DNA of 7,456 nt from NCBI GenBank assembly GCA_903828035.1, contig CAIKKV010000725.1, positions 1 through 7,456 of the forward strand, read 5' to 3'. The translations under genes and the position numbers were made by a program. The notes under the pieces were generated by a model. It saw only the letters and a program-made list of their open reading frames with translations, searched no databases and had not been told where the DNA came from. This document shows, in pieces, positions 1 through 5,420 of this stretch. Source of the stretch: an uncultured bacterium. GTDB lineage: Bacteria > Verrucomicrobiota > Kiritimatiellia > CAIKKV01. Every line of letters starts with the position of its first letter. Position 1 is the stretch's first letter.

Positions 1-273
1 GAGGCCCTGGAGACGGGCAGCAGGGACTTGGACCGGTGCACCCATGGGCGGCGGACGGGCCTTTTGATTACGGATGGGGTGTATACGGTGGGAGGCGATC
101 CGTCCCCCTGGGCTTCCCGGTTCTCCAAGCTGCATGTGCTGATGATGCAGGATTACAAGGTGAACGGCGAGCTGTGCCTGAAGCTGGCGCGGCTGGGGCA
201 TGGGGAGCTGTTGCGCGTGGAGCGGCTGGAGGATATGCCGGCCCGGATGCTGGAGCTGGCCAACCGGCTGTAA
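1..273 (+). CDS. VWA-domain protein, C-terminal fragment (5' end outside window)
   Basis: The reading frame is open from base 1 to a TAA at 271-273, giving the last 90 residues of a longer protein. The fragment fits the C-terminal half of a von Willebrand factor A domain: a hydrophobic strand running into an Asp-Gly pair (LLITDG, residues 21-26), followed by GGDP, a second strand (KLHVLMM), then a helix-strand-helix ending in LEDMPARMLELANRL. In VWA proteins the Asp of the TDG-like motif belongs to the metal-ion-dependent adhesion site (MIDAS). The other MIDAS residues (DxSxS) would lie upstream and cannot be checked. Bacterial proteins with a C-terminal VWA domain often work beside MoxR-type AAA+ ATPases or as magnesium-chelatase-like subunits, but no such neighbour is visible. 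A TTG at 28 could be called as a start, but it would begin within the domain, so I treat the gene as truncated by the window edge. Confidence 0.7.
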   Translation, partial: EALETGSRDLDRCTHGRRTGLLITDGVYTVGGDPSPWASRFSKLHVLMMQDYKVNGELCLKLARLGHGELLRVERLEDMPARMLELANRL

Positions 274-294
274 GAGCGCGGATATGTTTTTTCC

Positions 295-324
295 TTGTAA
301 CAAACGGGCCTGCCGTTTTATATT
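295..324 (+). promoter_or_regulatory. Candidate sigma70-type promoter for tRNA-His
   Basis: TTGTAA (295-300, 4 of 6 to TTGACA) and TATATT (319-324, 5 of 6 to TATAAT) are separated by 18 bases. A transcript starting near 331 would carry a leader of about 50 bases before the tRNA, to be removed by processing. The call rests on box match and position only. Confidence 0.4.
302..319 (+). terminator. Weak hairpin with short T run after the VWA gene
   Basis: AAACGG (302-307) can pair with CCGTTT (313-318) around a 5-base loop, about 30 bases after the VWA stop codon. The trailing T run is only four bases and overlaps the stem. It could be a weak rho-independent terminator. The same bases also form the spacer of the candidate tRNA promoter at 295-324, so the two readings compete. 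Confidence 0.3.
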
Positions 325-379
325 GGTCAGCCGTTATGGGTTAGCCGTCGTCATGGCGGGTGATCTTTTTTTGCATCAC

Positions 380-457
380 GGTGTGTGTAGCTCAGTTGGT
401 TAGAGCGTCAGATTGTGGATCTGAAAGTCGCGGGTTCAAATCCCGTCACGCACCCCA
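380..457 (+). tRNA. tRNA-His (anticodon GTG)
   Basis: The full cloverleaf can be drawn. The acceptor stem GTGTGTG (381-387) pairs with CACGCAC (447-453), including one G-T pair. The D stem is GCTC (390-393) with GAGC (403-406). The anticodon stem is TCAGA (408-412) with TCTGA (420-424), and the loop TTGTGGA holds anticodon GTG at 415-417. The T stem is GCGGG (430-434) with CCCGT (442-446) around TTCAAAT. The discriminator is C (454) and CCA is encoded at 455-457. G380 directly before the acceptor stem is the extra G-1 that pairs with C73 in tRNA-His and is the main identity element for histidyl-tRNA synthetase. Its encoding in DNA is typical of bacteria. The gene appears functional. Confidence 0.97.
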
Positions 458-469
458 TTTAAAACACCA

Positions 470-513
470 TGAAATATCCACATGGCCGGTATGTGTGGTG
501 GTTTGAAATATCC
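470..513 (+). repeat. Two copies of TGAAATATCC after tRNA-His
   Basis: The exact 10-base word occurs at 470-479 and 504-513, with start points 34 bases apart, in AT-rich spacer DNA. No larger element or inverted structure accompanies it, so it may be chance. Confidence 0.3.
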
Positions 514-535
514 CTGTGAATCGAAAAGATATAAG

Positions 536-563
536 TTGATTTACACCGTTTTTGTCACATAAT
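536..563 (+). promoter_or_regulatory. Candidate promoter for the CHASE-domain gene
   Basis: TTGATT (536-541, 4 of 6 to the -35 consensus) and CATAAT (558-563, 5 of 6 to the -10 consensus) are spaced by 16 bases. Transcription would start near 570, giving an untranslated leader of roughly 70 bases before the ATG at 643. It is the best-matching pair in the spacer, but this is inferred from sequence alone. Confidence 0.45.
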
Positions 564-642
564 ACCAGCAAGGAAACCGAAATACATCCCTGCGTGGTTA
601 TGGGTTTCCCGCGATTTATGGAATTAACAGGACTGGAGCGAA

Positions 643-1704
643 ATGGTCAGCACAGTGTCGACAAAGAGTTTGGCCGAGCCAACCGACAGCCGAAAGGGGC
701 ACGTCTTGCTGCCAGTATCCGTTCTGCTGGCGGGGCTACTCGTCACAGCCTTGGCTGCCTGGTACGCAAAAGCCAATGGGGAGAAGGCTGAAAAGCGCGA
801 GTTCGATTTCGTTTGCATTGAACTCCAGGCCAGAATTGCGGATCGACTCAGCGCCCATGAACAGATCCTGCTCAGCGCGGCGGCGTTTTTCGAGGACTCG
901 GATGGAGTAACTCGTCAGGAATGGAAACTCTATTCCGCGCATCAGAAGATTGATCTGCACCTACCCGGCATTCAAGGGTTGGGCTTCTCGTTGCTGATCC
1001 CCCGCGAGAAGTTGGCGCAACATATCCAGGAAGTTCGAGCCGAAGGCTACCCGGACTACCAAGTGCGACCCGAGGGCGACCGGGAGCTCTACACCTCCAT
1101 CATCTACCTCGAACCGTTTGAGGGCCGGAATCTCCGCGCCTTTGGCTACGACATGCTGAACGAGCCGGTTCGCCGGGCAGCGATGGAGCGGGCGAGGGAC
1201 CAGGACGAGGCCTCCCTCTCGGGGAAGGTCCGACTCGTGCAGGAGACTGACCAGGATATCCAAGCCGGCACCTTGATGTATGTGCCGGTGTATGGACGCG
1301 GGATGCCCACGGATACGGTTGACCAACGGCGTGCCGCCATCCGGGGTTGGGTTTACAGCCCTTACCGGATGACCGATCTGATGCACGGTATCCTGGGAAA
1401 ATCGGATTTGTTGTTTGCGCGCCCGATACACTTGAAAATTTTCGATGGCGAGTCAACCAATCCCGCGGCACTGCTCTACGACAGTCAACCCGCCGCCACC
1501 CGACCAGCGGAGGACGCTACGCGCTTGAACTTGCAGTGGAGGGTGGTTGCGGCCGGTCGCCCCTGGACTTTGAACTGTACGATGAACGACCGTCCGATCG
1601 CCAGCATCGTCTGGCTGGTGATGGTGGGCGGGATGATCCTCAGCCTGTCTCTGGTCGGGTTGGTTTCCCACCTGCTCAGCACGCGCTCCGAAATCTCCGA
1701 CTAG
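643..1704 (+). CDS. Membrane-anchored CHASE-domain sensor lacking an output domain
   Basis: The 353-residue protein has a short cytoplasmic N-terminus, a membrane helix at about 21-41, an extracytoplasmic region and a second helix at about 319-344. The middle matches the CHASE extracellular sensor family (known from cytokinin receptors and bacterial kinases and cyclases): LPGIQGLGF (107-115), YPDYQVRPEG (136-145), IIYLEPFEGRN (153-163), FGYDM (167-171), then A-R-D (183-186) and a strand leading to LMYVPVY (211-217). The ligand cannot be told. CHASE receptors normally continue after the second helix into a histidine kinase, GGDEF/EAL or cyclase domain. Here only LLSTRSEISD follows before TAG, and continuing in frame past the stop gives no kinase-like sequence. 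It is therefore either a stand-alone sensor or a truncated receptor. The start ATG has GGAG four bases upstream. The first part of the gene is less GC-rich than the operon next door. It converges on the protease operon with a 46-base gap. Confidence 0.82.
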   Translation: MVSTVSTKSLAEPTDSRKGHVLLPVSVLLAGLLVTALAAWYAKANGEKAEKREFDFVCIELQARIADRLSAHEQILLSAAAFFEDSDGVTRQEWKLYSAHQKIDLHLPGIQGLGFSLLIPREKLAQHIQEVRAEGYPDYQVRPEGDRELYTSIIYLEPFEGRNLRAFGYDMLNEPVRRAAMERARDQDEASLSGKVRLVQETDQDIQAGTLMYVPVYGRGMPTDTVDQRRAAIRGWVYSPYRMTDLMHGILGKSDLLFARPIHLKIFDGESTNPAALLYDSQPAATRPAEDATRLNLQWRVVAAGRPWTLNCTMNDRPIASIVWLVMVGGMILSLSLVGLVSHLLSTRSEISD

Positions 1705-1750
1705 GCACGCTCGCGTTCCGTCCGCCCCCGGCATTTTACGCTGTGTCGGA

Positions 1751-3229
1751 TCATTTCCGAGTCACCTGAAGAGTTGGGATCCGGTAGCTTTCCGCAATGC
1801 GGGCATTGGCCTCTTTGAGCGTGGCGGCGTCCAGCGCCAGATCCACATCACGGCCCCGCAGGCGGAGGCGGGAGATGGCGCCATCGCGTTCCCGGATGCG
1901 GACGATGTCCCGCAGGCTTTGAACGGATTCGCCATTGACGGCCGTGATGACCTCGTCCCTGAAATCCTGGTAGCCCACATTGATGGAGTCGGGCAGGACG
2001 CCGGACAGGATGGGAATCCGCTCGCCGTCGGGCGCCTCTTCCTCGCCCCGGGTCAGGTAAAAATGCACCAGCCGGGGATTGGCCCGGGAAATCCAGTCAT
2101 AGCCTTCCGCCCTCAGGTAGTCGCCGGACAGATCGCGCATGACCATGCCGCCTTCCACCAGGTAGGGGGCCTGGCCGTCGTCGTGCTCAGGCACTCGGCG
2201 GAGCAGGGCGCTCCGCGCCGCGAGCCGGATGACCGCCTGCGTTTCCAGCCCGTCCCGGACAAACGCGATGGGAATGGAGTCGCCCGGACGGCAGGCGGTG
2301 ACGAGCGCCGGGAAGGGAATCCGGCCCAGCGCGGGATCGTCGTAAAACCCCTGCTGATCCAGCGGGAACCCGCTCCAGGACAGCAGGACATCGCCGGGTT
2401 GGAACACGGCGGCCGCCTCGGTGCCGAGCGTGGTGGAGATGATCTGGACCCCGTGATCGCCTTCGGGCGCTTTCAGATAGCGGCGCTTCGCGGGGTCGGG
2501 AAGGGGCTTCCAGGAGATGCCGGCAACCGGCATGCCAAGGTAGTTGGTGCGCGCAGCGTCTTCGACGAAGCGCTTGAGCACGCGCCCCGGGTAGAGAAGC
2601 CCGAGCTTGCTTGCGCGGTCATAGGAGACGGTCAGTCCGGCCAGGCGGCCATCTTGCAATATGGGGAGGCCCTGTCCGTTCAGGGGGATATCGGCCAGGA
2701 ACTGGAGCGTCAGAAGGGCGGGCGCGTCCTCGGCGGGCGCGTTCATGGAGGCGCGCAGAATCTGGGCGGTGCCTTCCTGGAGGATGCCGCCGTCCTCAAA
2801 CTGGACGAAGGTGCCCCGGGAGCCCGGAAAAGGCAGGGCGGCGAACTCGATCGGCACGGGCTGCTCGGGCAGCGCGGCCGCGGTGACGTCCAGCAGGGCC
2901 AGGTTCATCTCCCGGTCGGCGCGGAGCACGGCGGCGGGGTAGTACCGGGCGCTTCCGGCGGGCCGGATTTCAACCAGGGTGGCGTCGCGGACCAGCTGAT
3001 CGGTGGTGATCAGGCGGTTTGAGCTGATCACGATGGCGTAGCCCGCGCGTTTTTCGGGGGCGCTCTTTTTCCAGGGCTGCTCGGCGTCGTAGCGCTGGGC
3101 CGTGACGCGAAGCGCATAGAGGGAGCGGCGCCAGGAGGGCGCGGCGGCGGGCGCCGGGTCGGCGGCCCGGGCCGAAATGGCTGTGGCCAGGACCAGGAAG
3201 GCGAGGAGGAGAAGGGGGTGTGCTTTCAT
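1751..3229 (-). CDS. Catalytically dead DegP/DEG9-like protease paralogue (pseudoprotease) with two PDZ-like domains
   Basis: This 492-residue secreted protein has a signal peptide (residues 1-22, cleavage expected after ARA). It aligns end to end with the adjacent active protease: QPW (51-53) for its LPW, the trypsin-like core at about 35-225, a PDZ domain at about 230-340 containing QPGDVLLSWSG (277-287), and a second PDZ-like C-terminal domain with LPDSINVGY (412-420) and AVNGESVQSL (430-439). All three catalytic positions are changed. The His of TNAHV is Gln78 (TTDQLV), the Asp of CDLAVLDV is Asn109 (MNLALLDV), and the Ser of GNSGGP is Gln186 (NGQGLP). The oxyanion-hole glycines are disturbed too. 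The frame is intact for its whole length, so it looks like a conserved non-enzymatic homologue, not a decaying gene. It probably acts in the periplasm as a regulator, scaffold or binding partner (inference). The ATG overlaps the upstream stop codon as ATGA and no strong Shine-Dalgarno sequence is visible, suggesting translational coupling. Confidence 0.88.
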   Translation of the reverse strand: MKAHPLLLLAFLVLATAISARAADPAPAAAPSWRRSLYALRVTAQRYDAEQPWKKSAPEKRAGYAIVISSNRLITTDQLVRDATLVEIRPAGSARYYPAAVLRADREMNLALLDVTAAALPEQPVPIEFAALPFPGSRGTFVQFEDGGILQEGTAQILRASMNAPAEDAPALLTLQFLADIPLNGQGLPILQDGRLAGLTVSYDRASKLGLLYPGRVLKRFVEDAARTNYLGMPVAGISWKPLPDPAKRRYLKAPEGDHGVQIISTTLGTEAAAVFQPGDVLLSWSGFPLDQQGFYDDPALGRIPFPALVTACRPGDSIPIAFVRDGLETQAVIRLAARSALLRRVPEHDDGQAPYLVEGGMVMRDLSGDYLRAEGYDWISRANPRLVHFYLTRGEEEAPDGERIPILSGVLPDSINVGYQDFRDEVITAVNGESVQSLRDIVRIRERDGAISRLRLRGRDVDLALDAATLKEANARIAESYRIPTLQVTRK

Positions 3230-4707
3230 GGGTTGACGGGTCCGGTGTAGGAGGCGGCAGGGACGCCGTAGGCGGCGAGCAGGGCGGGTTCGGTGAGGGC
3301 GGCTTCGGCGGCGTCGAGCACGAGCTCGTCCTTGCGGTGCCGGAAGCGGAACACATGGAATCCGTTTAGCGGCTCGCGCAGGGCGGCCGCGAGATCGGCG
3401 AGCTGGCGGATGGGTTTTCCGTTGACGGCGGCGACTTCGGCATACAGGAATGAGTCGGCATAGGCGTTGATGGGATGGGGGAGCCGGCGCAGGAGGATGA
3501 CGCGCTCGTCCTGGTCGCGGACTAGGGCGTCTTCCCGGCCGAACACCCAGTCGTAGAGCAGGTGCTGGGTGTCGGGCGTGCCGAGCTGCTTCGCGAGGCC
3601 GGTCAGCAGCTCCCGGGTGAGGGGGGCGAAGACAAGGCCGCCGGCGATGGCGTAGCGGGGGCGCACGTCGTAATTCTGGCGGAAGAGGAACGCGTCGGAA
3701 GGGGGGCGCAGCGGGACGGTGACGGCCTGGAGCGTGTTGCTCCTCCAGACGTCGAAGCGGAGGCCGTCGCCGGCCTGCTTCCGCTCCAGCAGCTCCACGT
3801 ATTCCATGGGCACATTCTTGATGCGGATGGACCCGTCGTCGGCGATGGGCACGCCGTCGATGGAGAGCAGCACGTCCCCGGGGAGCAGGTGGCCGGCGGC
3901 GCTGCCCAGCGGGTCCACGCGGTCCACGGTGATGCCCGTCCGGGCGGAGGGCAGCCCCAGCGCTTTCCGAAGGGCCGGGTTTCGCGTTTCCAGATGACCA
4001 ACGCCCAGCTCGGGATAGCCGTCGTAGCGGCCGTCGGCGATATCGTCGAGGAAGTGGCGGATCACCGGGATCGGAATGGCGTAGCCGATGTTCTGCGCCG
4101 CCTGGATGCCCTGGAAGGCCACCCCCGCGATGCGGCCGTTAAAGAGGACGGGGCCTCCGCTGTTGCCGGGGTTGATGGCGGCGTCCACCTGCAGCACGAG
4201 GTGGCTGTCCACCGCCGTGTGGGCGTAGATGTTGTAGTCGATGCGCGAGACGACCCCGCGCGTCAGCGACAGGCGGTTTCCGCCCATGGGGTAGCCGATC
4301 ACGACCACCTGTTCGTCGAGGCCGGGGAGCGAGGCGCTGAGTTTCAGGGGCTCGGCCTCCAGCCAGAAGCCGGGGTCGTCGACGTCGAGAACGGCCAGGT
4401 CGCAATCATGGCCGGCGAAGGCCACATGGGCCCGCCGGGGGCGGGGGTCGCCCTCGCGCTCCACTTCAATGAAGCGGGCGTCGGAGATGACGTGGGCATT
4501 GGTCAGGATCCAGCGCTTGCGCCCTTCCTGGATGACAAAGCCGGAGCCGCCGGATTTGGAGAAGCCGGTGTCCTGCCAGGGCAGGGCGAAATCCGGCCGC
4601 TGGCCGGTTACCGTGATTTTGACAACGGACTGGGCGAAATCGGCAGCCTGCGCGCAGATGGCGAGCGCCGCCAAAAGGGCGCTCGAGGCGAAAAAACGGA
4701 AGGACAC
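3226..4707 (-). CDS. Periplasmic DegP/DEG9-type serine protease (S1C) with two PDZ-like domains
   Basis: A secreted, trypsin-fold serine endopeptidase of 493 residues, expected to cut misfolded or specific envelope proteins. It has a signal peptide (1-21, cleavage after AQA). The protease domain spans about 22-225 and the triad is complete: His72 (LTNAHVI), Asp103 (CDLAVLDV) and Ser183 (NPGNSGGPV). PDZ1 (about 232-335) contains LLPGDVLLSIDGVPI (274-288). A C-terminal PDZ-like domain (about 345-493) contains LPHPINAY and AAVNGKPIRQL. The arrangement and several motifs (FALPWQ, GYPMGG, GVVSRI, AFQ, NIGYAIPIPVI) resemble plant DEG9 and its bacterial relatives more than E. coli DegP, including the divergent second PDZ. 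The start is GTG at 4707: the ORF has no upstream ATG in frame before the preceding gene, and GGAG (4717-4720) sits nine bases away. The gene follows the barrel gene after 17 bases and overlaps the pseudoprotease gene by four bases. Confidence 0.93.
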   Translation of the reverse strand: MSFRFFASSALLAALAICAQAADFAQSVVKITVTGQRPDFALPWQDTGFSKSGGSGFVIQEGRKRWILTNAHVISDARFIEVEREGDPRPRRAHVAFAGHDCDLAVLDVDDPGFWLEAEPLKLSASLPGLDEQVVVIGYPMGGNRLSLTRGVVSRIDYNIYAHTAVDSHLVLQVDAAINPGNSGGPVLFNGRIAGVAFQGIQAAQNIGYAIPIPVIRHFLDDIADGRYDGYPELGVGHLETRNPALRKALGLPSARTGITVDRVDPLGSAAGHLLPGDVLLSIDGVPIADDGSIRIKNVPMEYVELLERKQAGDGLRFDVWRSNTLQAVTVPLRPPSDAFLFRQNYDVRPRYAIAGGLVFAPLTRELLTGLAKQLGTPDTQHLLYDWVFGREDALVRDQDERVILLRRLPHPINAYADSFLYAEVAAVNGKPIRQLADLAAALREPLNGFHVFRFRHRKDELVLDAAEAALTEPALLAAYGVPAASYTGPVNP

Positions 4708-4716
4708 GATAGGGCG

Positions 4717-4720
4717 CTCC
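4717..4720 (-). promoter_or_regulatory. Ribosome binding site supporting the GTG start of the protease
   Basis: GGAG on the minus strand lies nine bases upstream of the GTG at 4707 and just after the TAA (4727-4725) of the upstream gene. It supports a GTG start that directly precedes a good signal peptide. Confidence 0.5.
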
Positions 4721-4724
4721 AGCG

Positions 4725-5243
4725 TTAGAACAACAGGTTCAGGGCGGCGGCGAACTCAACGTCGTCGAAACGGAAATCGCCCAGTTTACCGAGGCGATCG
4801 AGGTCGTAGACGGCGAGGCCTGTGAGGGTCAGGTGCTGGCTGATCGGGAACTCGAGCCCGGTCAGGATAGTCCAGTAGAGGTCCGTCCAGTCGTCGTTTC
4901 CGGTGGAACGGGACATATACGTCTTGTCGATCCCCAACCCGGCAAGGAAGATGTTGTCCTTGATCATCAGGTTGAGGAAAGGGGTGACGGCGTAGTCAAT
5001 GTCCCCCTTGGTTCCGGCGTCCGGCGTATAGAGGGCGCCGATCTGCCAATAGCCCATGGTGTCGCGGATTTCATAGGCCCCGCCGTAGCCGAAATCGCCG
5101 TTGGCGAAGGGGCGGGCCTCGAAGTTCTTGTGTGTGCCGAATTGTCGGACCTGGCCGCTCACGGCTTGCTGCAGGGCCATCGCGGGGGAGGCCAGGGCGA
5201 ATCCGGCGAGGAGGATCAAGGTGAGGCGGGCGCGTTGAATCAT
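4725..5243 (-). CDS. Small putative outer-membrane beta-barrel protein
   Basis: I do not recognise the family. The 172-residue product begins with a signal peptide (MIQRARLTLILL..., cleavage expected after AMA at 23). The mature part shows alternating, aromatic-rich strand-like stretches at about 58-73, 81-106, 121-148 and 162-172, and ends in the phenylalanine (ALNLLF) typical of barrels inserted by the BAM complex. That makes a small 6- to 8-strand outer-membrane barrel the best reading. The open frame extends to 5321, but ATG at 5243 is preferred: it has AAAGGA six bases upstream and gives a clean signal peptide, whereas the longer version puts 26 unlikely residues in front. It is the first gene of the operon with the two protease homologues, so it may be their substrate, partner or simply a co-regulated envelope protein. 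Function unknown. Confidence 0.72.
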   Translation of the reverse strand: MIQRARLTLILLAGFALASPAMALQQAVSGQVRQFGTHKNFEARPFANGDFGYGGAYEIRDTMGYWQIGALYTPDAGTKGDIDYAVTPFLNLMIKDNIFLAGLGIDKTYMSRSTGNDDWTDLYWTILTGLEFPISQHLTLTGLAVYDLDRLGKLGDFRFDDVEFAAALNLLF

Positions 5244-5249
5244 GTCCAG

Positions 5250-5255
5250 TCCTTT
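5250..5255 (-). promoter_or_regulatory. Ribosome binding site deciding the barrel-gene start
   Basis: AAAGGA on the minus strand, six bases before the ATG at 5243. It favours this start over the longer frame beginning at 5321. Confidence 0.6.
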
Positions 5256-5274
5256 CAGGGCATTACGGAGAGCG

Positions 5275-5302
5275 ATCATACTTGGTAATTTTCTCATGTT
5301 GA
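5275..5302 (-). promoter_or_regulatory. Candidate promoter for the barrel-protease operon
   Basis: On the minus strand TCAACA (5302-5297, 4 of 6 to TTGACA) and TATGAT (5280-5275, 5 of 6 to TATAAT) are spaced by 16 bases. Transcription would begin near 5268, about 25 bases before the ATG at 5243. The -10 match is good and the -35 match moderate. Confidence 0.45.
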
Positions 5303-5320
5303 TGACCGGCGGGCAAGACA

Positions 5321-5340
5321 AAATCAGCCAAAATCGGCCA
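5321..5340. repeat. 10-bp tandem repeat in the divergent promoter region
   Basis: AAATCAGCCA (5321-5330) is followed directly by AAATCGGCCA (5331-5340), differing at one base. The period of one helical turn and the position between the two outward-facing candidate promoters make it a possible binding site for a shared regulator. This is an inference from position; two 10-base copies can also arise by chance. Confidence 0.55.
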
Positions 5341-5347
5341 ATAAGGC

Positions 5348-5376
5348 TTGTCGCTCCCCCTGTAATTGGATATTCT
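5348..5376 (+). promoter_or_regulatory. Candidate promoter for the ndk-aminotransferase operon
   Basis: TTGTCG (5348-5353, 4 of 6) and TATTCT (5371-5376, 4 of 6) are separated by the optimal 17 bases. Transcription would start near 5383, leaving a leader of about 38 bases to the ATG at 5421. Confidence 0.5.
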
Positions 5377-5410
5377 TCTACGGCATATCACGGCAGAATG
5401 GATTGACTTT

Positions 5411-5418
5411 AGAGGTGG
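5411..5418 (+). promoter_or_regulatory. Ribosome binding site deciding the ndk start
   Basis: AGAGGTGG resembles the consensus AGGAGGTG and lies just before the ATG at 5421. It rules in that ATG over the in-frame TTG at 5403, which has no comparable site and would add six residues ahead of the first conserved strand. Confidence 0.7.
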
Positions 5419-5420
5419 TT

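Larger units (their letters stand above)
458..642. other. AT-rich spacer between tRNA-His and the CHASE gene
   Basis: No convincing gene lies here. Counting 481-600 gives about 41% GC, against about 62-63% in lines counted within the CHASE gene and the protease operon. The word TGAAATATCC occurs twice (470-479 and 504-513). A promoter-like pair is at 536-563, and the Shine-Dalgarno-like GGAG (635-638) precedes the ATG at 643 with a 4-base gap. I see no clear terminator hairpin after the tRNA. Confidence 0.6.

Noticed and set aside
360..379. GTGAT/ATCAC inverted repeat around a T run just before tRNA-His
   Set aside because: The T run lies in the loop and not after the stem, so it is not an intrinsic terminator. 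The stem is only five bases and no other role is supported.
552..791. Short plus-strand frame of 79 codons overlapping the start of the CHASE gene
   Set aside because: It overlaps the signal-anchor region of a supported gene in another frame and its product has no recognisable feature.
1705..1750. Possible bidirectional terminator between the convergent CHASE and pseudoprotease genes
   Set aside because: Only a four-base stem with a two-base loop could be found and there is no T run on either strand, so no terminator is called.
1919..3022. Open frame of 367 codons on the plus strand opposite the pseudoprotease gene
   Set aside because: It is antisense to a gene with clear homology. Its translation has no domain or membrane pattern and looks like the complement of GC-rich codons.
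3562..4728. Open frame of 388 codons on the plus strand opposite the active protease gene
   Set aside because: It lies wholly antisense to a protease with an intact triad, and its composition is that of a GC-rich shadow frame with no recognisable motif.
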